Assembly (NCBI GenBank): GCA_017882305.1
Contig: JADGPU010000025.1
Span: 1-36,184 of the forward strand
Reading direction: 5' to 3'
Source of the DNA: Bacteroidales bacterium
GTDB lineage: Bacteria > Bacteroidota > Bacteroidia > Bacteroidales > VadinHA17
Length of the DNA stretch: 36,184 bases
Below are positions 26,691 through 35,676 of this stretch, one piece after another (position 1 is the stretch's first letter; every line of letters starts with the position of its first letter). The notes beneath the pieces are model-generated. The model was not told where the DNA came from, searched no databases, and worked only from the letters and a program-made list of their open reading frames with translations. Position numbers and translations under genes: made by a program.

Positions 26691-26801
26691 AAAGCCGGGA
26701 TCGGAACCTATAGCATCAATCTCTTGACAGAAAATTATCTGAAAGGGAATGTCAGTTTTATCAGCAACGAAACAAATGGAACTGTTTTCATTGTTGAATT
26801 A
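26691..26801 (+). pseudogene. Relic of a sensor histidine kinase C-terminus
   Basis: A 37-residue stretch reads AGIGTYSINLLTENYLKGNV, then SFISNETNGTVFIVEL. This closely follows the last part of a histidine-kinase ATPase domain (GxGLYxxKxxxEKxLxGxxxVxNxxNGxxFxVxL). The glycine-box Leu-Tyr-Met has become Thr-Tyr-Ser, and nothing upstream in the three plus-strand frames encodes the rest of a kinase. The frame runs on past the normal domain end into the antisense of gltD. It is therefore a decayed fragment and not a gene. It lies between, and opposite in strand to, the lytS and gltD genes. Confidence 0.5.
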
Positions 26802-26838
26802 AATAAAACTTTTCATACAGGACCTGCAGATCATAATT

Positions 26839-28260
26839 TCATGCTTTCCGCAGAAACTTGTCAATTTCTTTTGCCACTTTTCTGCCTGAAGCGATAGCAT
26901 TTACAACCAGTGTAGCACCGCTAACCGAATCACCTGCTGCAAATACTTTTTGCCTGTTTGTTAATTGGTTTTGATCAACCTTGATATTTCTTCTCTGATC
27001 AAGTTCCAGTTCAAGCTCTGAAAGTAATCCTTCCAGAGCAGGATGGACAAAACCCATTGCGAGCAAGACAAGATCAGCATCAATAATTTTGCGCGTTCCC
27101 TGGACAACTTCCATAGTATATTTGTCATCTTTTAGATTCCATATCACATCCTCTACTTCAACACCGGTAACATTGTTGTCTTTTCCATGGAATTTTACAG
27201 TTGCGAGGTTCCAGTATCTATCGCAACCCTCTTCATGAGAGGTAGATGTCTTAAGAACTTTCCCAAAATAAGGCCAAGGATTATCATCTGACCTGGTCAG
27301 CGGTGGCTTAGGCATAATCTCAATCTGTGTCACACTTAAAGCTCTCTGTCGGATTGAAGTACCGACACAGTCAGAACCTGTATCACCACCTCCTATTATG
27401 AGAACATTTTTGCCTTCAGCATTTATTGGATTAGCTGAGTTATGGATATCACCCGAATTCACCCGGTTCTGAAGTGAAAGAAAATCCAGTGCAAAATGAA
27501 TCCCGTTAAGTTCCCTGCCTTCTGCCACCAGATCACGCGGGTGTGTAGCACCAATGGCAACACAGATTGCATCGAACTGTTCAAGAAGCTCTTTCCCGGT
27601 AATGTCTTTACCTACGGTTACACCTGTTCTGATAATAAGTCCTTCCTCAACCATCAGGTTAAGGCGTCTGTCAATAGTAGTTTTGCTAAGTTTAAAATCA
27701 GGAATACCATACCTCAACAATCCGCCTGCTTTTTCATCTTTTTCAAAGAGAGTCACTAGATGACCTGCTTTATTTAAGAGATCAGAGGCAGCCATTCCGG
27801 CCGGGCCGCTGCCAATTATGGCAACTTTTTTCCCGGTCCGGATTTTTGGAGGTTGTGGCTTAATATAACCTTCTGAAAAGGCTTTTTCAGTAATTGCAAC
27901 TTCATTTTCCCTGATTGTTACCGGCTCCTTATTTATATTCAGGACACATGCGTGTTCGCAAATTGCCGGACAAATCCTTCCTGTAAATTCCGGAAAATTA
28001 TTTGTTGCTGCCAGTCTCATATAGGCAGCCTTCCAATCGCCTTTGTATAGCAGATCATTCCATTCCGGAATTAAATTATCGACTGGACAACTCCAATGGC
28101 AGAATGGAATGCCGCAATCCATGCATCTTGATGCCTGAAGCATCCTGTCTTCACTGTTCAGTACCTGTTCAACCTCACTGTGATCGCAGATCCTTTCATT
28201 TAAAGGTCTGTTTCCCGCTTCCTTTCTTTTTATCTTCAGAAACCCGCTTACATCAGCCAT
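26839..28260 (-). CDS. gltD: Glutamate synthase small subunit (beta)
   Basis: 473-residue NAD(P)H-oxidising FAD subunit that feeds electrons to GltB for making glutamate from glutamine and 2-oxoglutarate. Seen: the N-terminal [4Fe-4S] region with C46, C49, C54 and C58 (CMDCGIPFCHWSC) and a second group in GRICPAICEHAC; the FAD motif VAIIGSGPAGMAASDLLNKAGH; the NAD(P)H motif VLIIGGGDTGSDC; and a C-terminal FAD contact VFAAGDSVSGATLVV. It follows gltB by 93 bp on the minus strand. The gap contains a GAGC/GCTC-rich intergenic repeat but no clear terminator, so read-through from gltB is expected. Confidence 0.96.
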   Translation of the reverse strand: MADVSGFLKIKRKEAGNRPLNERICDHSEVEQVLNSEDRMLQASRCMDCGIPFCHWSCPVDNLIPEWNDLLYKGDWKAAYMRLAATNNFPEFTGRICPAICEHACVLNINKEPVTIRENEVAITEKAFSEGYIKPQPPKIRTGKKVAIIGSGPAGMAASDLLNKAGHLVTLFEKDEKAGGLLRYGIPDFKLSKTTIDRRLNLMVEEGLIIRTGVTVGKDITGKELLEQFDAICVAIGATHPRDLVAEGRELNGIHFALDFLSLQNRVNSGDIHNSANPINAEGKNVLIIGGGDTGSDCVGTSIRQRALSVTQIEIMPKPPLTRSDDNPWPYFGKVLKTSTSHEEGCDRYWNLATVKFHGKDNNVTGVEVEDVIWNLKDDKYTMEVVQGTRKIIDADLVLLAMGFVHPALEGLLSELELELDQRRNIKVDQNQLTNRQKVFAAGDSVSGATLVVNAIASGRKVAKEIDKFLRKA

Positions 28261-28353
28261 AATATCTTTTTATAAATCGTTTATTGTTTATTATTTATCG
28301 TTTCGCGTAATTGCTCTTTGCCCTGCGCTCCGAGCCCTGAGCTATGAGCCTAT

Positions 28354-31300
28354 TTAACTGGCGCTTATCTCCAGATCGAGTTCAACATCCGCGATTTTCT
28401 TTCTTATCTCTTCAAGTTTTTGTTCCTGAAGAACTTTTTTAAAGTCATATGGTATAACTTTAATGAACATCGGGATATATTTGTAAAGATCATCAAGAAT
28501 CATCTTAGCTTTTTTGCTATTGGTGAATTGATAATGACGAGAGATAAGCTCAGTAAGTTCATTTACATCTCCATAATCTTCAACCAGAGATAATTCCACC
28601 ATTCCCATATTGCAGTAAAAATCAAAATCGCCGTTTTCATTAAACACATATGCAATACCACCACTCATACCTGCAGCAAAATTACTTCCTGTAGTTCCGA
28701 GAACAACTACCCGACCGCCTGTCATATACTCACAGCAATGGTTTCCAACACCTTCAACAACAGCGTTCGCTCCGCTGTTACGCACTCCGAATCGTTCACC
28801 GGCAACACCTGAAATATATATCTCACCTCTCGTTGCGCCATATAGAACAGTATTTCCGATTATGATATTTTTATCGGGTTCAAAAGTAGAGCCGGCAGGA
28901 GGAACGACAACAATCCTTCCTCCGGAAAGGCCTTTCCCTAGATAATCATTTGAATCACCCTCCAGATAAAGTTCGATTCCTGGCGAAAGAAATGCACCAA
29001 AGCTTTGTCCGGCAGATCCCATAAACCGGCACCTGATTGTACCATCCGGCAGCCCTGCTGCACCATAGAGCATCGTTATTTTCCCTGAAAGCATGGCACC
29101 CGTGGTTCTGTCAGTGTTATGTATAGGCCTTTCTATAACAACCGGTTGTTTATCTGATATAGCTTTTACAGCTTCAGTAATCAACTCTTTGTCAAGGATG
29201 TTTTCAGTTTTATGATCCTGAACATCTACACAATGCATGGCATTGTCAGCCGATTCTGCTGGTAATGACAGGAGACCCGAAAGATCCAGATTTTTAATCT
29301 TCCAGTGGTTAACTTCAGGATTTCTCTCCAGAAGATCAAAACGGCCGATTATATCATCCATTTTTTTGTAACCAAGTTCTGCAAGCTGTTCGCGTACTTC
29401 TTCTGCCATGAACCGGAAAAATGTGACAAGATTATCGGCTTTGCCTCTGAATCGCCTTCTCAATTCGGCATTTTGAGTTGCTACACCTACAGGACAGGTA
29501 TTGAGATGGCATTTGCGCATCATGACACAACCAAGTACAATAAGAGCAGCTGTTGAGAAGCCAAATTCCTCGGCACCCAGCAGGGAAGCAATAATTATAT
29601 CCCTGCCGCTTTTTAACTGTCCGTCAGCCTGGAGGATCACTTTCCTGCGCAGGTTATTCATAACAAGTGTTTGCTGCGATTCTGCAAGACCTAGTTCCAG
29701 AGGCAATCCGGCGTGTTTGATTGATGAAGATGGGCTTGCCCCGGTTCCGCCCTCATAACCGCTTATTGTTATCAGGTCGGCACCCGCCTTTGTAACACCC
29801 GCAGCAATTGTACCAACTCCGCTTTCTGATACCAGTTTCACGCTGATCTTTGCTTTTGGATTAACATTTTTCAGGTCGAAGATAAGCTGTGAAAGGTCCT
29901 CAATTGAGTAAATATCATGATGAGGTGGTGGAGAAATCAGCGTAATTCCTGGTATTGAATACCTTGTTTTGGCAATAATATTATCTACCTTATGCCCCGG
30001 CAGCTGACCACCTTCACCCGGTTTTGCTCCCTGAGCAATTTTGATCTGGAGCTCATCAGCATTTACAAGATATTCGGTCGTCACCCCAAAACGGCCACTT
30101 GCAACCTGTTTAATCGCACTTCTTACGCTGTCTCCGTTTTCGAGGGGTTTGAAACGTTCCGGATCTTCTCCACCTTCGCCGGTATTGCTTCGTCCGCCAA
30201 TACGGTTCATGGCAATAGCCAGTGTTTCGTGAGCTTCACGACTGATTGAACCATAAGACATTGCCCCGGTAACAAACCTTTTCATAATCTTTTCAACCGG
30301 TTCGACCTCTTCGATCGCAATTGGGTTCTTTTTAATTCTTAATAACCCTCTGATGAAACCCGGGCTTGCTGTATCGGCGTTGACGCGGCAGGTATACTCT
30401 TTGAACTTCTTATAATCACCTGTACTGGTACTCCACTGCAATAGTGAGATGGTTTCAGGGTTCCATGCATGATGTTCACCATGTTTCCGGTAAGAATATA
30501 CTCCTTCGGTAAGCATTTCGGGCTGTTGTTCTGCCATAAATGCTTTTCTGTGTGGGATGAGTACCTCTTCGGCAATCTCATTCATTCCTATGCCGCCAAT
30601 CCTTGTAATCGTTCCGGCAAAATACTTGTTTATAACATCAGGATGAATACCGACCGCTTCAAATATCTGGGAAGATCTGTAACTTCTGAGAGTACTGATT
30701 CCCATTTTAGACATTATTTTCAGGATTCCTTTGTTAACAGCATTTACATAATTTGCCTCTGCTTTTTGATAATCGAGCTGGATTGCCTTGTCTTTAATAA
30801 GCTTGTCTATAACGGCAAGGCTCATGTACGGATTGATAATACTTGCCCCATAGCCAAAGAGAAGCGCGAAATGCATTACCTCACGCGGTTCTGCCGATTC
30901 CACTACAATATCAATCTGCATCCTCTTACGCATTTTAATAAGGTGGTGATGAACAGCAGAAACAGCCATTAAGGATGGTATTGGTGCAGCGTTCTCACTA
31001 ATGCCACGGTCGGAGAGTATGATATAATTTTTCCCTTCATCAACTGCTTTTTCAGCATCTTTACATAATTGATCAACAGCATCCTGCAAACCTTCAGCAC
31101 CCCTTCCGGCGTCAAAATGCAACAGTAGGTTTGCAGCTGAAAATCCTTTGTATCTTAAGTTTTTAACTACCTGAAAGTAAGTATTGGATATAACAGGATT
31201 CCTGAATCGTACCATTTTTACATGATCAGGTGATGTTTCAAGAAGGTTTTGCTGCAAGGATCCGAGATAACCCGACAGTGTCATTACAAGCTCCTCTCTT

Positions 31301-32880
31301 ATTGGATCGATAGGCGGGTTGGTAACCTGCGCGAAAAGCTGTTTGAAATAGTTGAAAAGCCTGTATGGTTTTCTCGAGAGTACCGCAACAGGAACATCAT
31401 TTCCCATCGAACCGATAGGTTCCTTCCCTGTGGCAGCCATCTCCTTAATAATCCTGTCAGTATCTTCCATTGAGTAATTGAAGGAAGTTATATATTTATT
31501 GTATTGATCTCCCATATCAGTTGTCTCCTGGTAACCAGTCTCAATCTTTTCAAGTTTGACCATGTTCTGCTGAATCCATTGTCCGTAAGGATACTCTGCT
31601 GCCAGTTCGGCTTTTAGTTCCTTATCATAGAAAATTTTACCTGTCTCTGTATCAACCAGCAGCATTTTCCCCGGCTTTAACCGTCCTTTCTCCCTTATCT
31701 CCTCAGGGGCAAATGTCTGGACACCTGCTTCAGATCCCATTACAATCAGATCATTTGACGTAATGACATATCTCGATGGACGGAGCCCATTTCTGTCGAG
31801 CATCCCGCCAATATAGCGTCCATCAGAGAAGATAAGCGATGCAGGACCGTCCCATGGTTCAAGGAAAGTAGAGTGATACTTATAGAAAGCCTTCAACTCG
31901 GGAGAGATTGGATTTTTATCATTTATTGATTCGGGAATCAGAACGGACATAGCATAAGGTAATGATTTACCGCTCATTATAAGAAATTCCAGTACATTAT
32001 CAAGAGAAGCAGAATCGCTCTTATCGGGTTCAATAATTGGGTAAAGCCTTGTAAGATCGCCCAGTTTATCAGATTTAAGAATTGATTCTCTTGCTTCCAT
32101 CCAGAATCGGTTTCCTTTTATCGTATTTATCTCTCCGTTATGGCCCAGCATCCGGAAAGGTTGAGCCAGGTCCCAGCTTGGAAATGTATTGGTACTAAAC
32201 CTTGAGTGTACCAATGCGATCGCGCTCTGAAGTCTCTCGTCATTAAGGTCGAGAAAGTACTCGCCAAGCTGAATGGAGGTAAGCATACCTTTATATACGA
32301 GTACTTTTGTGGAAAGGCTTGGTATATAGAAAAAATTCTTTTGTTTAAAGTCCGAATTGCGTATTGCGATTTCCGTCCGTTTCCTTATAATATATAATTT
32401 ACGTTCCAGATCTTCTTGTGGAACATCGGCCCCCAGAAGAATCTGCAGGATTTCTGGCTCCGCAGCACGTGATATATCCCCAATTACGGAGTTATTGCGT
32501 GGAACTTCACGAAAACCAATCAGATTGACACCTTCCTCTTTGATTATACTCACAAGAATCTCCTGACATTTAGATGCATCAGAACTATCCTGCGGAAAGA
32601 ATACCAGTCCTGTTCCAAACTGTCCTTCAGGAGGAAGTGAATAGCCCTGAATAAGATAAAAATCCCTTGGAACCTGTATAAGTACGCCTGCTCCATCACC
32701 CGTTTTACTATCGGCCCCTTCTGCACCCCTGTGTGTCATATTCGTAAGGATATCAAGCCCCTGCTTTATAATTGAGTGCGACTTTTTCCCTTTTAGATGA
32801 GCGACGAAGCCAATCCCGCAATTCTCATGCTCAAATTCCTGACGATACAATCCCTGCTGCTTTGGGCGTTCTTTTTTCAT
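28354..32880 (-). CDS. gltB: Glutamate synthase large subunit (alpha)
   Basis: 1508 residues from the ATG at 32878-32880. The frame is open 31 codons further upstream, but that part overlaps the leader terminator and does not resemble GltB. Seen: a 20-residue propeptide before the Ntn nucleophile C21 (HENCGIGF); a glutaminase domain to about 420; a central domain; an FMN/2-oxoglutarate synthase domain with GEGGEDPERF and KPGEGGQLPGHKV; the [3Fe-4S] ligands C1118, C1124 and C1129 (CVMMRKCHLNTCPVGVATQ, with the family spacing of 6 and 5); and a C-terminal GxGxG beta-helix (MGSAGQSFGAFL, GNTVLYGATRG). It channels ammonia from glutamine to 2-oxoglutarate. It is cotranscribed with gltD. Expression may be set by the leader attenuator described separately. 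Confidence 0.97.
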   Translation of the reverse strand: MKKERPKQQGLYRQEFEHENCGIGFVAHLKGKKSHSIIKQGLDILTNMTHRGAEGADSKTGDGAGVLIQVPRDFYLIQGYSLPPEGQFGTGLVFFPQDSSDASKCQEILVSIIKEEGVNLIGFREVPRNNSVIGDISRAAEPEILQILLGADVPQEDLERKLYIIRKRTEIAIRNSDFKQKNFFYIPSLSTKVLVYKGMLTSIQLGEYFLDLNDERLQSAIALVHSRFSTNTFPSWDLAQPFRMLGHNGEINTIKGNRFWMEARESILKSDKLGDLTRLYPIIEPDKSDSASLDNVLEFLIMSGKSLPYAMSVLIPESINDKNPISPELKAFYKYHSTFLEPWDGPASLIFSDGRYIGGMLDRNGLRPSRYVITSNDLIVMGSEAGVQTFAPEEIREKGRLKPGKMLLVDTETGKIFYDKELKAELAAEYPYGQWIQQNMVKLEKIETGYQETTDMGDQYNKYITSFNYSMEDTDRIIKEMAATGKEPIGSMGNDVPVAVLSRKPYRLFNYFKQLFAQVTNPPIDPIREELVMTLSGYLGSLQQNLLETSPDHVKMVRFRNPVISNTYFQVVKNLRYKGFSAANLLLHFDAGRGAEGLQDAVDQLCKDAEKAVDEGKNYIILSDRGISENAAPIPSLMAVSAVHHHLIKMRKRMQIDIVVESAEPREVMHFALLFGYGASIINPYMSLAVIDKLIKDKAIQLDYQKAEANYVNAVNKGILKIMSKMGISTLRSYRSSQIFEAVGIHPDVINKYFAGTITRIGGIGMNEIAEEVLIPHRKAFMAEQQPEMLTEGVYSYRKHGEHHAWNPETISLLQWSTSTGDYKKFKEYTCRVNADTASPGFIRGLLRIKKNPIAIEEVEPVEKIMKRFVTGAMSYGSISREAHETLAIAMNRIGGRSNTGEGGEDPERFKPLENGDSVRSAIKQVASGRFGVTTEYLVNADELQIKIAQGAKPGEGGQLPGHKVDNIIAKTRYSIPGITLISPPPHHDIYSIEDLSQLIFDLKNVNPKAKISVKLVSESGVGTIAAGVTKAGADLITISGYEGGTGASPSSSIKHAGLPLELGLAESQQTLVMNNLRRKVILQADGQLKSGRDIIIASLLGAEEFGFSTAALIVLGCVMMRKCHLNTCPVGVATQNAELRRRFRGKADNLVTFFRFMAEEVREQLAELGYKKMDDIIGRFDLLERNPEVNHWKIKNLDLSGLLSLPAESADNAMHCVDVQDHKTENILDKELITEAVKAISDKQPVVIERPIHNTDRTTGAMLSGKITMLYGAAGLPDGTIRCRFMGSAGQSFGAFLSPGIELYLEGDSNDYLGKGLSGGRIVVVPPAGSTFEPDKNIIIGNTVLYGATRGEIYISGVAGERFGVRNSGANAVVEGVGNHCCEYMTGGRVVVLGTTGSNFAAGMSGGIAYVFNENGDFDFYCNMGMVELSLVEDYGDVNELTELISRHYQFTNSKKAKMILDDLYKYIPMFIKVIPYDFKKVLQEQKLEEIRKKIADVELDLEISAS

Positions 32881-32910
32881 AATTAATACCTTAGTTTTTC
32901 TTCTGTTTAG

Positions 32911-32946
32911 TACAAAAAAACCGTTCTCTGTGTTTGAGAGAACGGT
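32911..32946 (-). terminator. Rho-independent terminator in the gltB leader (candidate attenuator)
   Basis: Read on the minus strand, ACCGTTCTCT (32946-32937), a 7-nt loop (CAAACAC) and AGAGAACGGT (32929-32920) form a perfect 10-bp stem followed at once by a run of seven U. It lies 40-66 nt upstream of the gltB ATG, and no minus-strand gene lies upstream that would need terminating, because zwf is divergent. The 5' arm can pair instead with GAGAATGGT at 32977-32969 (nine pairs with one G-U), giving a mutually exclusive hairpin. This is the arrangement of a transcription attenuator. The sensed signal is unknown. Confidence 0.7.
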
Positions 32947-33054
32947 CATCCCTAATCCGATATCAAACACCATTCTCAGTCAGTTCCAATTAACCTTTTA
33001 ATGAAGCGTGATATAATGGATCTAAATTTATTCATTAACTTTAATATTTACCGA

Positions 33055-33062
33055 CAAATATA
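33055..33062 (-). promoter_or_regulatory. Candidate -7 promoter box for gltBD
   Basis: Minus strand TATATTTG fits TAnnTTTG. A TTTG lies 23 bp upstream, longer than the usual 19-21. Transcription would start near 33047, giving a leader of about 165 nt that contains the terminator. The 32881-33265 region has no gene; beyond these elements it is A/T-rich DNA shared with the divergent zwf promoter. Confidence 0.45.
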
Positions 33063-33265
33063 CTACTTATTCTTTCAGATTATCGCAAAAGTCAATAAAA
33101 AAATTAACAAAAATCTGTAAAATATTTAAAAAATTGTTAAGCTAATAATTAACAAAATATAAAATGATCATTCCGATATTCCCGATTTTCATTAACCATT
33201 TTGTACAATTATTTGTTACTTTGTATTTCTTATAATAACATTTTATTCTTTTTTCAATTTCTCAG

Positions 33266-34798
33266 ATGTGTATGGAAAATCTTAAAAACCTCATATTTAT
33301 CATTTTTGGAGCTTCAGGGGATCTTACTTCACGGAAACTCATTCCTGCTATATTTTCCCTAAGGACTCAAAATCTCCTGCCTGAAAAATACGCAATTCTT
33401 GGTGTTGGCAGAACGAAAATGTCAACTGATGATTTCAGAATAAAAATGGGTGAGGCAATCGCGACGTATTCTGAGGAAAAGATTACTGATCAAAATCTTA
33501 TTTCCGGTTTTGTTAAGGATCTTTATTATCATTCGATGGATAGTATTTCTTTAGATGGATATCTGGAGCTTAAATCATTATTGCAGGAGATTGATGAGAA
33601 ACAATCAATCGGAGGCAACTACATCTTTCATATGGCAACCCCACCCAGTATGTATGAGGTCATATCGGTTAATCTGGCAAAATCGGGTCTGAGTAATCAG
33701 GAAAATGTATTCCGAAGGTTAATCATTGAAAAGCCTTTTGGATATGATCTTGAGTCAGCCCGGAAGCTCAACATGACTTTACATGAATTGATTAAAGAAG
33801 ATCAAATCTTCAGGATTGATCATTATCTTGGAAAGGAAACTGTTCAGAATTTGCTGGTTACAAGGTTTGCAAATGGCATGTTCGAGCCTCTATGGAACAG
33901 AAATTATATCCACAGGATTGAGATCACCTCTGCCGAAAGTATGGGGGTGGGGGAGAGAGGTGGTTATTACGACACTTCCGGAGCTTTGAGGGATATGGTC
34001 CAGAACCACCTGCTTCAGATGGTCGGATTAACTGCAATGGAGCCCCCTTCATCGCTGGATGCTGACGCTATCCGTAATGAAGTATTAAAGGTTTTCCAAT
34101 CGTTTCAACCCATCAGGGAAGAAGATGTGTCTTCTCAGGTCATCCGGGGGCAATATACAGGATCTCTTATCCGGGGAGAATGTGTTACCGGGTACAGGTA
34201 TGAGAAAGGAGTTGCAGTCGATTCCCGAACAGAAACTTATGTTGCGATTAAGTTTTTTATTAACAACTGGAGATGGGGCGGGGTACCATTTTATATCCGT
34301 ACAGGCAAAAGGCTGCCAACACGGGTTACAGAGATTGTCATACATTTTAAGCAAACACCTCATCACCTGTTCCAGCGAGAATCAGGGAAAGCATCTGCAA
34401 ATCAGCTAATAATACGAATACAACCTGATGAGGGAATATTGCTTAAATTTGATATGAAAGAACCCGGAGCCGGATTTAATGTAAAGAACGTAAATATGGA
34501 TTTCCATTATAAAGACCTTGCTGATATAAGAGTCGCATCTGCGTATGAAAGACTACTTCATGACGTTATGCTGGGCGATTCTACTCTGTTTTCACGTGAT
34601 GATGAAGTTGAAACAGCCTGGAAATTTCTTGAACCGATTCAGAAAGCCTGGGCGAATAACAAAGAAATCAAGGTGTTTGGTTATCCGGCAGGTACTTGGG
34701 GGCCTGAACATGCTAATGATCTGATAGATGGTGAGGATCTTACCTGGAGATATCCATGTAAGAACCTCGCGGATGAAGAGTTGTACTGTGAATTGTAA
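33266..34798 (+). CDS. zwf: Glucose-6-phosphate 1-dehydrogenase
   Basis: 510-residue first enzyme of the oxidative pentose-phosphate pathway, making NAD(P)H and 6-phosphogluconolactone. Seen: the dinucleotide motif IFGASGDLTSRKLIPAIF at the N-terminus, EKPFGYDLESARKLN, the active-site signature RIDHYLGKE with D185 and H186, and the C-terminal RIQPDEGILLKF region. Two ATGs (33266 and 33272) are possible. Divergent from gltB across a 385-bp region. A near-consensus -7 box (TTACTTTG, 33216-33223) lies 43 bp upstream. pgl follows and completes the two-step conversion; the usual gnd partner is not in the window. Confidence 0.97.
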   Translation: MCMENLKNLIFIIFGASGDLTSRKLIPAIFSLRTQNLLPEKYAILGVGRTKMSTDDFRIKMGEAIATYSEEKITDQNLISGFVKDLYYHSMDSISLDGYLELKSLLQEIDEKQSIGGNYIFHMATPPSMYEVISVNLAKSGLSNQENVFRRLIIEKPFGYDLESARKLNMTLHELIKEDQIFRIDHYLGKETVQNLLVTRFANGMFEPLWNRNYIHRIEITSAESMGVGERGGYYDTSGALRDMVQNHLLQMVGLTAMEPPSSLDADAIRNEVLKVFQSFQPIREEDVSSQVIRGQYTGSLIRGECVTGYRYEKGVAVDSRTETYVAIKFFINNWRWGGVPFYIRTGKRLPTRVTEIVIHFKQTPHHLFQRESGKASANQLIIRIQPDEGILLKFDMKEPGAGFNVKNVNMDFHYKDLADIRVASAYERLLHDVMLGDSTLFSRDDEVETAWKFLEPIQKAWANNKEIKVFGYPAGTWGPEHANDLIDGEDLTWRYPCKNLADEELYCEL

Positions 34799-34803
34799 TT
34801 ATA

Positions 34804-34835
34804 GGATAGGGACATGCCATGGCATGTCCCTATCC
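34804..34835. repeat. Perfect 32-bp palindrome between zwf and pgl
   Basis: GGATAGGGACATGCCA is followed directly by its exact reverse complement, centred on CCATGG. It resembles REP-like palindromes that start with TAGGGAC and end with GTCCCTA and recur in Bacteroidota intergenic DNA (general knowledge). It is followed by GTAAAAAATC, not by a U-tract, so as a plus-strand terminator it would be weak. It may tune zwf-pgl read-through or mark a small mobile palindrome. Confidence 0.75.
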
Positions 34836-34917
34836 GTAAAAAATCATTAATCAACTGGAAAAATCTGTAAAAATATTCCCTTCACCCTATGAATTAGCAA
34901 AAGAATTTGCTGAGGAA

Positions 34918-35583
34918 ATGGTATGTATGATCAATGAATCGGCCAAAAATACCAAACATTTTACCGTCGCCTTATCCGGGGGTTCCACTCCTGAATTATT
35001 ATTTACAATCCTTAGCGAAAACTTTGCAGAATCTGTTCCCTGGCAATACGTACACATCTTCTGGGGAGATGAGAGATGTGTCTCGCCAGGTAATGCAGAA
35101 AGCAATTTTGGAATGACAATGAAAAAGTTACTCAAAAAGATTGAAATACCTTCATTGAACATTCATAGAATTAAAGGAGAAGATGATCCTGAAAAGGAGG
35201 CATCACGTTATTCGGAAGAAATATCGACCTATACGAGGAAAAGAGACGGAATTCCTTTATTTGATCTGGTTCTCCTTGGTTTGGGCGAAGATGGACACAC
35301 GGCTTCCATTTTCCCCGGACATCTGGAATTGCTTGATTCTGATAAAATATGTGCTGTAGCCTTTCAGCCTGTTACTCATCAAAAAAGAATAACTCTTACA
35401 GGAAATGTCATTAATAATGCCGATGCAGTAACATTTCTTGTATCAGGGAAGAAGAAAAAGGAAATTGTTGAAAAAATGTTTAAAAAAGATCCGTCAGCAT
35501 TAAACTATCCTGCATCTTACATTGTTCCTGTTTATGGCCGGTTGAGTTGGTTCATTGATAAAGAAGCCGGGAGTTTGTTATAG
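34918..35583 (+). CDS. pgl: 6-phosphogluconolactonase (DevB type)
   Basis: Hydrolyses 6-phosphogluconolactone made by Zwf. Seen: TVALSGGSTPELLF, FWGDERCVSPGNAESNFGM and the signature LLGLGEDGHTASIFPG, all diagnostic of the NagB-like lactonase fold. The first ATG (34918) gives 221 residues, but the family's first strand and helix lie upstream in the same frame: KIFPSPYELAKEFAEE precedes that ATG. This upstream frame is bounded by a TAA at 34837-34839 and holds no ATG, GTG or TTG. ATT at 34846 or ATC at 34843 would give the expected N-terminus. The true protein is probably about 240 residues. It sits 36 bp or less downstream of the palindrome that follows zwf. Confidence 0.92.
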   Translation: MVCMINESAKNTKHFTVALSGGSTPELLFTILSENFAESVPWQYVHIFWGDERCVSPGNAESNFGMTMKKLLKKIEIPSLNIHRIKGEDDPEKEASRYSEEISTYTRKRDGIPLFDLVLLGLGEDGHTASIFPGHLELLDSDKICAVAFQPVTHQKRITLTGNVINNADAVTFLVSGKKKKEIVEKMFKKDPSALNYPASYIVPVYGRLSWFIDKEAGSLL

Positions 35584-35635
35584 CCGGTGATTGTTGTCAG
35601 GAGGTGAATATTATAAGAGTATTGATGATTTTTTA

Positions 35636-35643
35636 TATATTTG
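35636..35643 (+). promoter_or_regulatory. Candidate -7 promoter box for the small lysine-rich gene
   Basis: TATATTTG matches TAnnTTTG and lies 33 bp before the ATG at 35677, suggesting the tiny downstream gene has its own promoter. No good -33 element. Confidence 0.45.
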
Positions 35644-35676
35644 GAATAACTTTTTAATAACTTAAAATAAATCGCC

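Noticed and set aside
30469..30972. 167-codon plus-strand open frame
   Set aside because: It lies wholly antisense to gltB, whose reading frame is unambiguous, and its translation resembles no family.
32881..32973. Longer GltB N-terminus starting at 32973
   Set aside because: The extra 31 codons are encoded by the leader hairpin. The ATG at 32880 gives the normal short propeptide before Cys21.
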